Assembly (NCBI GenBank): GCA_945910005.1
Contig: OX246740.1
Location: 5,081,458-5,145,457, forward strand
DNA from: Isoperla grammatica
Lineage: Eukaryota; Arthropoda; Insecta; Plecoptera; Perlodidae
DNA: 64,000 bases
Direction of reading: 5' to 3'
Made by a program: the position numbers and the translations under genes. Positions 1 through 12,032 of the stretch are shown here, in pieces. Position 1 is the first letter of the stretch, and each line of letters starts with the position of its first letter. Under the pieces are notes generated by a model, which ran no database searches, was not told the DNA's origin, and was given only the letters and a program-made list of their open reading frames with translations.

Positions 1-144
1 GAAATTTAGGCATGTCTCAACTTATAACTCATCCAACCAACTCAGAAAAAAAACGATCAATCTCTCACAGCTCTCAGATTGATGTCAACTTTGAACTTGT
101 TTATCAATAACCTCGAATTGCCCTACATTCGATTACGTAGTCGG

Positions 145-1382
145 CAGTGTTGAGGCGAGAACTTTTTAAAAGAACGCGTTCCCGAGAACACGTTCTTTTT
201 TTGTGAACTTTCCAACGAACTTACTCTTTTTTCAAATGAGTGAACTTGAACTTTCAAAAGTTCTTTTTGAGAACGAACTTTTCAATTTTAGAAAGTTCTT
301 TTGAAAGTTCATTCTGTTCGATGATTGAGCATCTGTCAACGCGCCGTCGAGGAACACACGAATCGTTTTCGGTTCTCCTTCAGCTGATTTTAAAAAGCTA
401 CCGGCCACCATTCATGGAGTAGAATTACATTCAAGTCTGGCCGTTCGAACTCTACCCACCACAAGATGTTAGATCACTCGGTCGAGATAAGTGGGTCTGC
501 AAGTGCAAGTGCCCAAATACCAGAAGTAATGAGACACGATAATTGGGCGGGAGGAAACGACTCTACGTGGAACTCCATTCACTAATCAAAACGCAAGATT
601 GAAACATTTCTAGAGCCAGTGTAAATTCTCAAGAGGAACAGATTTCTCGGTTGACTAATGGATTTGTTGTTATAGGGTGTTTGTGTCACAATTCTACTAC
701 CGTTTCACTTTATCCTAAAATATGGTGTTACTGATCATCAAATCAATCATCATCAATCATCAAATGATCAATCAACACATCAATAATAAAATACATAACA
801 ATTATTATCAACAATTTTTACCAACTAAAGGGGCCTACTAGTCTTTGTAAAATAAAACAATAATAGGACGGGCTTAGCCCTGGTAGTTTTAGTGAAGAAC
901 AGCACTTTTGTACATACATATACATACACTATCACTAATCGCTATCACTATCACTAATTAATCGATACACTAATCGCTATTTTCACATGTCTGTAATAAT
1001 ATAAACTGAAATAACAATACAATTATCCTTCCTTGAAGTTCTTAAGTTTTTTATTTCTACAATGGTAGGCGCCTATAGCCCTACATCAGACACCTAATGG
1101 CTAATGCCAGCATTCAATATCTTACCTTAACATGCATGTTTTTCTTCCTATTTAAGCCATACAAGGCAATCGATTATTCGCATGACTGTTAATACAATGT
1201 GGTGACACTTTTTCACAAAAGAACTTTTAAAAGAACTTAGGCCTAGTTCATATTTTAAACGAACTTGAACTTTTCAAAATTTTAGGTTTTGAAAAGAACT
1301 TGAACTTTATTAAAGTTCATTATTTGAGCTGTGAACTGAACTTCTAGAAAGTTCATTTAAAAAAAGAACTGCCCCAACACTG
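145..1382. mobile_element. Non-autonomous hAT element
   Basis: Terminal inverted repeats CAGTGTTGAGGC (left) and CAGTGTTGGGGC (right, read inverted) bound a 1.24-kb segment flanked by a perfect 8-bp target duplication GTAGTCGG at 137-144 and 1383-1390. Eight-bp duplications and a CA-G start are diagnostic of hAT elements. The outer 150 bp at each end are packed with GAACTT/AAGTTC motifs, likely transposase-binding subterminal repeats. No transposase frame is visible, so it must have been moved in trans. Confidence 0.85.
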
Positions 1383-1530
1383 GTAGTCGGATGCCCAGAT
1401 TATTGTCGTCGTTGTTATATTGTTATGCAATGCATTTCCAGTTTTTACACTTCCAAAGCAGCAATGCCCTAAAGCTAGTTTTATCTTTGATGAATATGGG
1501 TGGTGGTGGTGGCTAAAGTTAGTGCATTTA

Positions 1531-2255
1531 GGGCCGGTTTCACCAGCATTGACTTTTGTCGAGTTCAGCTTGAACCTGAATGTTACCAATTTGCCAAAAA
1601 TAATAACTTGTACCTATTTAATTTCTCACATATCTCGCATTTTTGTTGTTTTGGATACTTTAGTTTTGTCACTGCATGTTTATTGTTTACAGAGAGATGG
1701 AAAGAATTTCTCAAAATGCCACTTATTGCCTTTTGTAATACCATCAAGTTTAAAATAATCCATGTAAAGATTGGTATACATGTTTGTTTACTCATGGTAC
1801 AGATGTATTTTGATGTAAAAATGATTAAACAAAAACTGCAAATGCATTGTTGGATAGAACCCTCGATGCCCACCGTTCAGATTTGTGATGATAATCTCCA
1901 AAGCAGTTCTGTCACTGCCTTCTGTACGTACTATGCACAAGCAGAGTACAAGTTATCCAGTAGGCAATGGCTAAACAATTGACTGTACATATCTTTGACA
2001 TTTATTACCAATCTGAGAAAATCTTTCTTCAATATCCTTCATATTTGCCATGAACAGGATACAATTGCATGCAAATGGGATTTAAATGTGTATTTTGTTT
2101 CACATAATTACTGAAACTATCTGTAAATCGACGTATAAAGCAACACATTATCAATAAACCATTTCACTCTTCATGCAGTGGATTTTTCAGTTCAAAGTTG
2201 GTGTTAGTGCCGTTCAACTGAACTTGGCCAAAGATGATCTTGGTGAAACCGGCCC
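1531..2255. mobile_element. MITE with TTA target duplication
   Basis: Inverted ends GGGCCGGTTTCACCA bound 725 bp. TTA lies at 1528-1530 and 2256-2258, the 3-bp duplication expected of PIF/Harbinger-type insertions. The subterminal GTTCAGCTTGAAC-like stretch recurs inverted at the other end. No transposase is visible. Confidence 0.7.
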
Positions 2256-2258
2256 TTA

Positions 2259-2412
2259 GGGCCAGTCTTACAATCTCCTAATAAGAAAGTTATTTGTAGC
2301 AATTAAGCTATTTGGAGGATTTCAAGGGTTTTGACTTTTGATTGGTTGTTGCCATGAGGCAATAAGCTATTCGACGGAAGAAATAGTTATTGGGATATTG
2401 TAAGGCTGGACC
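2259..2412. mobile_element. Short MITE abutting the previous one
   Basis: The 154-bp element has inverted ends GGGCCAGTCTTACAAT and GGTCCAGCCTTACAAT. TTA flanks both sides (2256-2258 and 2413-2415). The left TTA is the same triplet that ends the neighbouring 725-bp MITE, so one element landed in the target duplication of the other. Confidence 0.7.
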
Positions 2413-2415
2413 TTA

Positions 2416-3305
2416 CGAGTTTTAATATTTAATTCCATTTTTGACTGACAACTGTCGATTACACGGTGTATAAAGCTCGCAACGTATATAGGCTACACGA
2501 TCCGAAATACATATTATACAAATCAAGGATAGTAAAGATAATATCTACTTTATCGACACCTCGCCGGGATACTTTGGATTCCTATAGCACTGTCGGTGTT
2601 CATTAGGAGAGCGGGTTGTCTACGGCCCAGGCCTTGCGTACATGTCAAACTAAAAATAACATGCGCTTGCTGGGGAAGTTCTAGACTAGAAATAAGCCTG
2701 CACTAAAAAGTTCATATGCCAAAGTTCCTCTTCATGTAGGAGTAAGTATATAAAAGTTTCAGTAATAAAATAGGCAGAACGATTAGTCATACGAACACCA
2801 ATGAGCACCGATGCTATTGCGGCCTTTTGTAATGATCTGCTATACGAGTAAAACTGAAGCACCACGCACAAATTCCCTCTAAAAAACTTCAAGTGTTGAA
2901 AATATAATTTGATCAAAAATTACTTTCTCCATACTGACAGGTGGCTTCATTTGCCTCTCCGGCATAAGCACAGATGCATTTAGCAGATAACTTTAGTTCA
3001 GTCTGCCTTCTTTCATTAGTCACCATATTGGGCCTCATGAAAATTCACAACTGACTTGTTAGAAAGTCCAATTGGTTGTGAGAAAAGATAACTTGGTGAA
3101 GGCTATAACCTTGATTTATATATGTATGCTACTGTACATACTTAAGATTATATACACATTCCTTTCCATGCACCTTTACTGCTATCGATGAAAGATTGTA
3201 TACCCTAATAGGTTGAAATAAATATATTATAAAGATCACCTGTTTTGCAGATGTTTTACTAATATGTTTTATTTTATGACAATGCAGCAAGCTGGAACAC
3301 TTCAA
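2416..3305. other. Intergenic DNA, no gene seen
   Basis: AT-rich stretch without a supported exon, element boundary or tandem repeat. It should hold the upstream (signal-peptide) exon of the SVWC-like gene if that exon is nearby, but I could not find an ATG plus hydrophobic segment ending in a phase-1 donor here. Confidence 0.4.
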
Positions 3306-3586
3306 ATAACGTGGTTATGTCTTGTGTGTCCTAGACCGGACCTCGGACAGTGCTATAACAGCGCCTCTAGGACTGGTACACGATTGGTGCCAAGTGGCAG
3401 CCAGCCGGAGAGTGTGTGCAGAACACCTGTAACCGTGGGACAGCTGATAACGTGGTTATGTCTTGTGTGTCCTAGACCACCCCGGACAGTGCTATGACAG
3501 CGCCTCTAGGACCTGGTACACGATTGGTGCCAAGTGGCAGCCAGCCGGAGAGTGTGTGCAGAACACCTGTAACCGTGGGACAGCTG
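3306..3586 (+). repeat. Tandem duplication of ~140 bp covering an exon
   Basis: Copy 1 (3306-3446, 141 bp) and copy 2 (3447-3586, 140 bp) are almost identical. Each holds a pyrimidine-rich splice acceptor ending CCTAG and most of an exon of the SVWC-like gene. Copy 1 has a 2-nt excess near the exon start and lacks one C in the ACCTGG corresponding to the Thr-Trp codons, and it stops before the donor, so it is a broken exon copy. Copy 2 is intact. Confidence 0.85.
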
Positions 3587-5214
3587 CTCGCACCATGACT
3601 ATCCGCGGAGTCTCGTAAGGATTGCTATTACTACTTATATTGTTCTAACATAGAGGCATGTTTTGCACATGTACTACAACAGGTACTGCAATAATTATGA
3701 TTTGTTATTTCCTTGTTGAATCATTATGTACCTACTTCAAAAATCAAACATACCTATACATACATGACCCATAACTAGCCTAAAAGTAGCCTTTTAGTAG
3801 TACTAGTTATGATTGTTGTTATTATGTTGATGTTATAATTGTTTGAATTGTTATGTTATTAAAAGCGACACCTGCCGATTAGAAAAGGGTAACTACTAGC
3901 AGTAAAAAACTGCAAAAGAACTCAAAATAATTTAATATTAGGTAGGTAGGATATACCAACTAAATATAGCATTATGTATTAGGCTAATATTAAATAAAGG
4001 GGCATCGATATGATCAAAATGCAAGTCTAAATTATGTTCGCAGCATATTTGAGTGTAAAAAGAGCATAGCACGAATCCACGATAGACTATGTTTTAAAGT
4101 AGACATTTCAATTAATATCTGAGGCTATAGGCTATATCTGAAATGAGAAACTTGATCAAACTAATTAATAAAAATAATCAACACATATAGGAGGCCTATA
4201 AACGGCAAACGTAGAACATATTGAAATCTTATGGCAATAATTCCGTATAACTTCGAAATAGCTCAGGCGCTGTAGAGCGGGTTGAAAACAATAGCACACG
4301 TTTATATAGACCACTAGACAACAACAGAATCCAATAAATTAGGTTACGAGAATTTTGTGTATTCCTGTTAATATCATTTTCGGTCATAGTAAAAGACGAA
4401 ACGATTGAGGAACAATAAACTAATATTATAATAATAATAATAAGAAGAATAATAATAAATAATAATATTATTTAATTATTATTTAGGCCTACTATTAGCA
4501 TAATATAATGATTTAAATCTGTATATCATTACAAACTACCAAAGAAAGCTTTTTGTTAAGAGCAAAAGGTAGCTTTAGGTTATAAAACCGCAAACAAATT
4601 ACATTTGTAAATTAAACTGAAGAATGGACCTCAAAATAGAAAATCTGAAACAGCAGCTGACTGTGATTTGGTAAGCCCTACATACTGAATGCTCTAAATG
4701 TGTTTAACATTATAACCAGTGTGGTTGTTATTTTCATTTTATTACTAATTATGGATTTAATAATCAAAATGTAACTATCCTGATTATAAAATTTCATTCA
4801 ACCTGTAGGGCTTACCAAACCAGAGTCCGCTGTTTATTCCGATTTTCGATTTCGAGTAGCATTCTTGAGATATAATTCAAAAATTAAAACGTTGTGGGGT
4901 TTTTAACGTAAAGCTACCTTTTGCTCTGAAATACCACAACCCTAAACCTTAACAGATTTCATCATATGTAATTAGTTCAAATTTTGCTCATAGCACGGTT
5001 CTTAATGCCACAGTCGATGCAAATACTAAAAGCGCACGTTTAAAGTACAGTACATAATATATATATATAATAAAGGGTCAATGAATGCTTTCAACTCGAT
5101 GCTTCCAGATGCGGACAAGTCGGAGCCCTTCCGAAGCCAGAGTGCCACTTTTCACCAGCTAACCCGGCTCGCAACTACCCTGAGTGCTGCCCCAAGCCAG
5201 TGTGCCCGAAGTAA
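3476..5214 (+). CDS. SVWC-like small secreted protein, last two exons
   Basis: Two exons join in phase. Exon A is 3476-3614 (acceptor AG 3474-3475, donor GTAAGG at 3615), entered after one codon base and left after two. Exon B is 5109-5214 (acceptor TTCCAG, stop TAA 5212-5214). The joined frame has exactly eight cysteines. The first half carries C-Y-D, then Y-T-I-G-A-K-W-x-P-x-G-E-C and N-T-C; the second half carries S-C-G, P-E-C-H, Y-P-E-C-C-P and V-C-P-K at the C-terminus. The eight-Cys spacing, the Trp and the terminal YPxCCP fit the single-domain von Willebrand factor C family, small secreted proteins of invertebrates often tied to environmental or immune responses. The upstream exon with the signal peptide is not identified. 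The intron is about 1.5 kb and holds a MITE. Family assignment is by eye. Confidence 0.65.
4560..4926. mobile_element. Long-arm inverted repeat, possible Kolobok-type MITE
   Basis: The ends GAGCAAAAGGTAGCTTTA are inverted copies, and similarity between the arms continues inward for more than 100 bp with gaps (GTAAGCCCTACA-like inner motif). The left flank is TTAA and the right flank TGAA, suggesting a TTAA target with one substitution. It lies inside the intron of the SVWC-like gene. The superfamily is a guess from the target. Confidence 0.5.
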
Positions 5215-5762
5215 ATCAGCAGTGTATCGACCACCGATAGCTCTTTTACGTGTTTACAACCAGTCACCAGTTGGCAAAACATATTTCCAATAGCTTGATA
5301 CTGCTACAATTATAGATGCAACATATCGAGTATCACTATACAAATATATTAGCGGATCTTCATAGATTCCATTCTAATTACATAGGCCTACTTCGATAGA
5401 TACTGTAGGCTACTAAAAATATATGTTTGATATTAGAAGTATGGAATTTTAACACAAAAGTTGCTAAAAATGTCTTTACCACTACCAGAATCACAGTCAA
5501 TCTACCTAGATGTTAAAACATAGTAATAAATAAAATAGTTATGCATTAAAAATTGTTTCCACTACCGGTATATTTATTTACAACGCATCTTCCAATGTAT
5601 GATGATTGATACGACATCCCCCCGATTGATATGAAAGTGAAATACCCAGCTGTTAGTACATAGGTTATCACCATCGGTTGAAGGTAGTGCAGTGAACACT
5701 TGGAAAGTCCAATCGAACAGTAAACTAATCAGTCAGTAAACTAAACAGTACAGTAAACTACA
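5215..5762. other. 3' flank of the SVWC-like gene, no gene seen
   Basis: AT-rich DNA following the stop codon. It would hold the 3' UTR. No clear polyadenylation site, repeat or further exon can be supported. Confidence 0.35.
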
Positions 5763-5770
5763 CTTATCAT

Positions 5771-6245
5771 TAGGGGTGTGCAAAGCTTCGAAATTATCGA
5801 ATCAAGATCGAATCATTTATTATTCGAATTCGATTTGTCAATCGAATCCAAAATTCTAATATATTCGAAGAAATAGAGTATTCGAAGTAATTCGAATCCT
5901 GCACCGAACAAGATGACAAACCTCGCAATTATGTAGAATGGTCCATTTCCGAACTACAACTTGACTAACGTGACCACCGTCTACGTTGCGAAAGCTACTG
6001 CTGGGTTGGATACGACACTCTCGTTAAACAATAGCCTTCATCTTGGCTAACATTATTTTAAAGGTTCTACATATACAAAACTCTAAGCCAACAATATAGT
6101 ACAAAATATATACTAATTTAATTTATCTGTGATAGTTAAGATGGTTTGGGGGGTTAAAGAATATTTTGATTCGGATTCAAGGATATTCTACCTCAGGATA
6201 CGAGATTCGGACTCGAAATCAGAAAATAGGATTTGCACGCTCCTA
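5771..6245. mobile_element. hAT-type MITE
   Basis: Inverted ends TAGGGGTGTGCAAA and TAGGAGCGTGCAAA, a sequence form typical of hAT MITEs. The flanks CTTATCAT (5763-5770) and CTAATCAT (6246-6253) match at 7 of 8 bases, a slightly decayed 8-bp target duplication. The interior has repeated ATTCGAAT/ATCGAATC motifs near the left end. There is no coding potential. Confidence 0.75.
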
Positions 6246-6332
6246 CTAATCATCAATCATTTTAAAGAGTGAACAATTTTTTGAAAACCCCCGATGGTCT
6301 GCACCAACCTAGCTAGAGGTTTTATGACAATA

Positions 6333-7034
6333 GGGAAGGCTCACACATTTTTTTTATTTGCTTACTGGATACCTCAAGTTAAAATAAGCGGGAACTAATT
6401 GGTTTCGGCTCGAAAGGTGCATTAACATCGCTTTAACAGCAAGTCAAAGATATTGCTGTCAAAACACGCTCAGAAACGGACCTGCGCCATCTTGCTCGTG
6501 ATTTAAAGGTTCTGACGTCATAACTGTGTAAACAATCATTTTATATCATACAAATAGTACTGAAATCCCACAATTTAGTAGATTATTGCTCTCATAAGAC
6601 TTTAACTGAATCAACGTTTATTTCTAGTTAGTAAATGAACACTGCTCAACATTAATTAACCACGATATGTTAAATAATTGCATTATTTTAAACACGTTTT
6701 GGTAAATACTGTATCAAAATGTATTTTCTGAAGAAAAAAGTGGCATAAAAGACATTGTTGTAAAGTCACTGCATCCTAGATAATGTAAAATGTCCAACTT
6801 AATATCCTTGATATTATTAAGAATACTTCAAGGAGGCAGTTGTTGACAAGAGTTATGATGTCACGAGCCGTTTTTCAATTACGGAGCGGGTAGTTCCAAA
6901 TTTCAAACTTAAAATGCTAATAGAATTGAAAATATACACTTCTCAGATATAAAAATTATATAGTCTGTATTTTTAGATAATGGCCTTTCGTTTTTAGGTA
7001 CTTCGAGGAATATTTATTTTTCATGAGCCTTCCC
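6333..7034. mobile_element. MITE with TA target duplication
   Basis: Ends GGGAAGGCTCA are exactly inverted, with TA at 6331-6332 and 7035-7036, as expected for a Tc1/mariner-type insertion. The element is 702 bp with no transposase. The element at 33536-33922 has related ends. Confidence 0.65.
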
Positions 7035-7036
7035 TA

Positions 7037-8369
7037 TTACTGATACTACCTTATGAAGTTGTTCAAGTTTATAAAGCCGGATTTACATGAATCACTACTA
7101 CATACATCTTTCTCTTACATACCTTTACAACTTGTTTATATTATACCTACTGGTATTTGTCAACTTGGGTTGGACAGAAGTTCAGTTAACACATGCACGT
7201 TTAAACTAACTTTAACCAAGTAACCACTTGAAGGTGGTAGTTTCCAACCTTTACACAAAGCGCTGCACAACACATGCATTCTTGAAGGTTGTCATTGCCA
7301 TTTACATGGTTACAGTTTTTAAATTTTGACTGTATTTCAGTTCGGGTTGGCCAAATATCGTCAGAAAGAAGCAATGTGCTTTCGTCATAGCGTAGTGCGT
7401 GGTAAAGGATACTCGAGTAACCTGGACTACCGCGGGAGTTAAAAGTTCAACCATCGTAGCAACATGCGGTTGTCCACATGGCAAATTAAATTAACCAATG
7501 TAACACATCAACCAGTGTCAAACGCTCGAGTCTTACAGACGTGCACAGATCGAAAATACGTTCTCCCGCCACAACCGCAAAGGTGAAACTCAACCTGCAC
7601 TCGCAACCGAATTTTTTTAAAAAACCTTATCCGCACCCATGAGATCAAACGTGCACTTGCAACGGGACATAAATAATGTTAGCTTTCTTTGATTTCTGTA
7701 ATGTTTACAAAAACAATCTTCTAATGAATTTGTATTCATGTCATCACCTACTGATATTTTTATACTTCATGATCATACTTAGGCCTAGATGCTGCTTCAA
7801 ATTAGAATCAATAAAAAATGTGTGAAACAGCATTACTTTAGATTTAAGGACCCAAACCTTTTTTTTTTTTTTTTTATTGTGACAAGTTCTGATTTTCATC
7901 GACCAGCCCCCACACTTTACAGTCGCAAAGTGAGCAGTACGCAACCGACCACCAACTGCAACTTTAAACGTATCCTCACTACCTAACATCCCATACAACA
8001 TTATTTAGACTCGTGTATTTGCTGACTGGCTATTTCCCAACCTGTGTGTAGGCCTACATAGTAGCTAATTTAATTAAAGCCATGATCCACTTAATGACTT
8101 CCAATGGATTAACAGGAAATGATTTTAAATGTTAACTCCACAGTAAATTCAAGATTAGTGTGATTGGTAATTGTTTAGTATCACTGATCGCGTTTCGTAC
8201 TCACTTTTTTTCTGTATTCCTTTGCGATATTGATCATATGCGCAGTACATAATTGTTATTTCATGATTTATCTGTAAGCTCCAGTGATTTTCAATACAAA
8301 TAGTCTCTTCTTTCATATTAAATTATCGTTTTGAAGTTGCATCGATTTGACAACACAATCACGTTAAAT
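7037..8369. other. Intergenic DNA, no supported gene
   Basis: Contains an 18-base poly-T at about 7859-7876 and otherwise unremarkable AT-rich sequence. Short open frames here, including one through the poly-A complement, show no family resemblance. Confidence 0.4.
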
Positions 8370-8435
8370 ATGGCAATATGGCGGACGTGCGAGGGCGCAG
8401 CTGTTCGGAGCACACATAAAGTGTGGTCTACCAAC
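8370..8435 (+). CDS. Possible first coding exon, hypothetical
   Basis: An ATG at 8370 opens 22 codons that end exactly at a strong consensus donor GTAAGTAC (8436). The peptide starts M-A-I-W-R-T-C-E-G. No second exon was found and there is no family match, so the call rests only on the ATG plus donor. It could be chance. Confidence 0.25.
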
Positions 8436-8465
8436 GTAAGTACATGAAAAAACCCTACCTCTTGC

Positions 8466-8660
8466 GCCCGAAAGTGACTTTGCCCGAGGTTAGGGGGTGG
8501 TTTTGGATAGTTTGCCAGAGGTTAGGGGGGGGTTTTGGATGTACGTGCAAACTAGGCCCCTACGATTAAATACCCCTTCTTCAAATTATGCAATTATGCA
8601 GATTTGTGCCCGAAAGTGACTTTGCCCGAGGTTAGGGGGTGGTTTTGGATAGTTTGCCAT
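8466..8660 (+). repeat. Direct repeat of ~52 bp
   Basis: A segment starting GCCCGAAAGTGACTTTGCCC occurs at about 8466 and again, essentially identical, at about 8608, with a third partial copy (AGGTTAGGGGG...GGTTTTGGAT) between them at about 8520. This is a recent local duplication. Confidence 0.75.
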
Positions 8661-9229
8661 TGGCAGCACTGCACCGGACACAAGCAGGAAACAAGGAAGA
8701 AGACGTCAACTTTTCATATAAAAACTTCAAACAATCATTTATTACTCTTAAAAACTAACTACAATATTATGATAAGCATCAAAAGAAAGACAATTAAACA
8801 TTGTTCAATAAAAATAACACTTTAAACAAGACTTTGGCGTTTTTCATTAAAAAAAAGTGAGTAAGAAGCGCGATCAGTGATACTAAACAAATACCGTATG
8901 ATTTTGTTAGAGTACCGGTAGTATGCAGAAGGGACCATTTGTGTAGGTTAACAATTTGCTGTAAGTTGATATTTCCATTCGACCCTATGCACTCAACCTT
9001 AGGCATATGTTTCCTACTTAAATTTAGATTGTATTGACCGAGTTAAGTATTCATGAGTCATGACCTATCCAAGTTATTGACCTATCCCAGTTATACCAGC
9101 TAGAGATCACAATCACAATCCACAATGGTGATGCTTTGCAATTAATTGGGCAGGCCATAGCCTAGAAATAATAAGCTTTTACTCACACTGTGCTAGGTAA
9201 GGTAAGGGTGGTCAGATGCAGAGGCATGA

Positions 9230-9850
9230 AGGAAAGACAACAAGGAATTAACATAGGCCTAGACCACCCAAGGGGTATCCCTACACAAAGGCCCTAGGAG
9301 AACCAAAGTATTTGTCCAGCCCTATCTTATGAGTCAAGCACGTGTACTAGGCCTAGGTAGGCTGGGCCTAGGCTAGGGTTAAGGCCAAGTCATTAATCAA
9401 TAGAGAGGGAGGTTTGATGAAAAAATGTCAAAACATAGGCCTAGCCTACCGGTCGCACAGCCTACATGCCATTGCCAACAATCAGTTGTAAAAAGAACGT
9501 AAAAAAAATATGACCACCCTAGACCTGTAACGGGCACAATCGTAGGCTAGGCCTAGCCCTAGGGCCAGATATAGTGTCGATAGCCTTGGGCATGAAAAAT
9601 CATTGAACAGCAAGGTGTCAACACTGATCCATCATGTCCACAGGGCCCCTAAGGATAATGCTTGAACTCTCCCACTCTAGCGGTCTAGGCTTACATCTAG
9701 GTCTAGCCTGTGAACGAGGTTGGAGCTTGATGTGTTAAGAGTTTAGGTAGGCCTAAGCATAAGCCTAGGCTCTAGGCTTACACCTAGGCCTAACCTAGAA
9801 TTTAGCCTAGCCTAAGCCTAGGCCCTAGGCCTACATGCCGGTAGTTCGCG
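9230..9850. repeat. AGGCCTA/CCTAGG palindrome-dense tract
   Basis: The palindromes TAGGCCTA, CCTAGG and AGGCCT recur at very high density, often overlapping, from about 9250 to 9835. The same motif is scattered singly elsewhere in the window. No coding frame is involved. Confidence 0.7.
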
Positions 9851-10081
9851 GCAGGTGGGAGTACTGTCGAGCCTAGCAATAAAGAATATTTACCAGGTTA
9901 TTCGCAAATACGGTATAACACACGCAATTAGTTCGAAAAATAAGATAAAAAGCACACGAACAACTCACAAAAACGTTCAAAATCCCGACAAAATAACGAA
10001 TGAAACAACGGAAATTCACGCGGTAAAACGAAACTTCACCTCGCCGACGGGCTACCGCGACGAACGAACAGAAACTACAAC

Positions 10082-10728
10082 GGGTGTGTTCTTTGAAACG
10101 ATCTGTTGATCGAGTGGAGCTTGCGCGGTCACGTGACCGAATTGTCAGAGCATTGCAATGATAAAAGAACGTTGGAATGAACACACCGCTTGTGTGTTTG
10201 GTTTGGAACATCTAGAGATGAAAAATAACTTTATTTAGAACTTGATCCGACCACTTTATCTAAAGTTTCTCAACCATCAAGCGGTGTCTGCCCTATGATA
10301 GCTAAATAAAGGGTGGTAAACATTCTACTGGCATTAGCTATGGCCTAGCCATGCCTGGGTCTCCTAACCTCAAAACAGCTCAAAACATGGGCCTTCCCGC
10401 CAAAATCATTAATGAATGTTTTAACTTACGACTAAATTTGTATTAATCACTTACTTTTTACTGCATGTTGGCCCAGCATGTGGGCACCCACATATCCACG
10501 ATATTTACATTTATAAAAAATAGTACAAGAAGTATCAAGCATGCACATTGCACAAAAAGTGAATCAAGAAGGTTATGCATCTGTGAAATCTCATCCCCAG
10601 ATCCGAGTATGTGGAGCGCGCTCTGAGCGCTCCACTCGGGATTACAAGAACGATGCGGAGCGTGCTCTGATCAAATAAATCGAGTATAGAGCACTCTGAT
10701 TGCTCAGATCGTTTCAAAGAACACACCC
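10082..10728. mobile_element. Non-autonomous DNA transposon with 24-bp inverted ends
   Basis: The perfect terminal inverted repeat starts GGGTGTGTTCTTTGAAACGA and continues GATC for 24 bp. AAC flanks both sides (10079-10081 and 10729-10731), a 3-bp duplication. The ends resemble PIF/Harbinger, but AAC is not the usual TWA target, so the superfamily is open. A second internal GAACACACC motif lies at about 10177. The element is 647 bp without transposase. Confidence 0.65.
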
Positions 10729-10731
10729 AAC

Positions 10732-11234
10732 AAGTCGACCGCAGCGCGACATCGATCGGTCGAGCGAAGAGCTACGCCTCGTTACGAAGCGAGAAGGCGG
10801 TGAGTGAGAGGAACGAAATTTGAAATGCATTTCGTACGTGACAAGTTTCCCGATTGAACCACAGTACCAGCGCAAACTATGTAAATATCAAATTCCTTTC
10901 CTTGGAACCAAACGAAACAGTATACACTTATACACTACTATACAAGACGTAGTTTACTAGCTTATTAGCTTATTTTATTCATTCTTTTGGGAAATGTATG
11001 GATGGATGCGATTATTGAGCCGACTCAACCATAAGCCGAACTTCATTTAAAACAACTCATATTATAAAACTTACGTATCTGGAGATTCGCTTTACAGGCA
11101 AATAAAACTCCTATATTTCTCATGCGAGATGATAATGCGAGTTTAGTTTCGAATAATGTATAATTCATGTGACTTGCAGAAGACATGTCCATTGTCATGT
11201 AAATTATACATATTTGCCATGTATACGTAAACCA
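10732..11234. other. Intergenic DNA, no gene seen
   Basis: A GC-richer patch at 10735-10810 is followed by AT-rich sequence. No exon, tandem repeat or element boundary could be supported. Confidence 0.35.
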
Positions 11235-11357
11235 TCAAATCGAAGTGATGAGAAAATTATGAATCCAACCCTTTTTCGGACCGATACTTCGATAATTTCT
11301 CCGGGAACTTCCATTTTTTTGTTTTCCTCGAGGCGTGGATCCGTTTCTTCTTACCAT
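11235..11357 (-). CDS. Candidate thirteenth basic-exon locus
   Basis: An ATG at 11357 opens a strongly basic frame beginning M-V-R-R-N-G-S-T-P-R-G-K, followed by G-S-S-R-R-N-Y-R-S, like the first exons of the minus-strand family downstream in this window. It runs 40 codons to TGA at 11235. No phase-2 consensus donor is present; the best GT sites (GTATCG, GTCCGA) would be phase 1. It may be a decayed member or chance. Confidence 0.3.
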   Translation of the reverse strand: MVRRNGSTPRGKQKNGSSRRNYRSIGPKKGWIHNFLITSI

Positions 11358-11964
11358 AGCGGTAATCGTTTACATTCGTAGAGTCACTCATTGCACACTA
11401 ATCAATGAAAAACAACATTGGTAGCTGGTGAAAAAAAAACGTGAGGTACTGTGTGAACGACCCAGCTCGACTGCGGGTCAAATCCGTTCCGGGGACATCT
11501 CCGATACATATTAAATATATAATTGTTAAAACTATCATTTAGGGTAGTATTATATTGGGGGGGAATATCCCCTTTAATAATACAGGCTAGTTTGAACACG
11601 AAACACGACTGTTCAATAGAGAATGCATTTTATAATATTTGAATTTACCGCGTGTGCTTATTTTACGTGGTGTAGCATGGGCTTCTTGAGCAGGTAAGTG
11701 CGCAGGTAGATGGGGCTTCAGGTAGTGGGGTATCGGAGAGTGGGGCATCGGAGAGCGCCCCATCCGTTCCCGCCCACGAAAATTGCAAAACTACAAATGC
11801 AAGGGCGGTATGCAGTTACCATGTTATTCCCAGAAAAATGCAAGATCGGAGAGTGGGGTTATTGATAATTCGAAAAACTAAGTTTTCGATAACATAACCA
11901 TAAATTCCTTTCCGAAAATTCCAGGTAGTTATTGTAGGTCAAAATAATCTGATCATGTATTTCC

Positions 11965-11969
11965 TTCCT

Positions 11970-12032
<63 letters not shown>
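11965..12032 (+). repeat. (TTTC)n microsatellite
   Basis: About sixteen uninterrupted copies of the tetranucleotide, with slightly diverged leading copies. Confidence 0.95.

Noticed and set aside
2686..2943. Short minus-strand frames ending near GTAATT
   Set aside because: No resemblance to the array exons and a weak donor.
8205..8316. Minus-strand first exon of the basic family
   Set aside because: It has an ATG and a GTGAGT donor, but the phase is 1 and the peptide is not basic.
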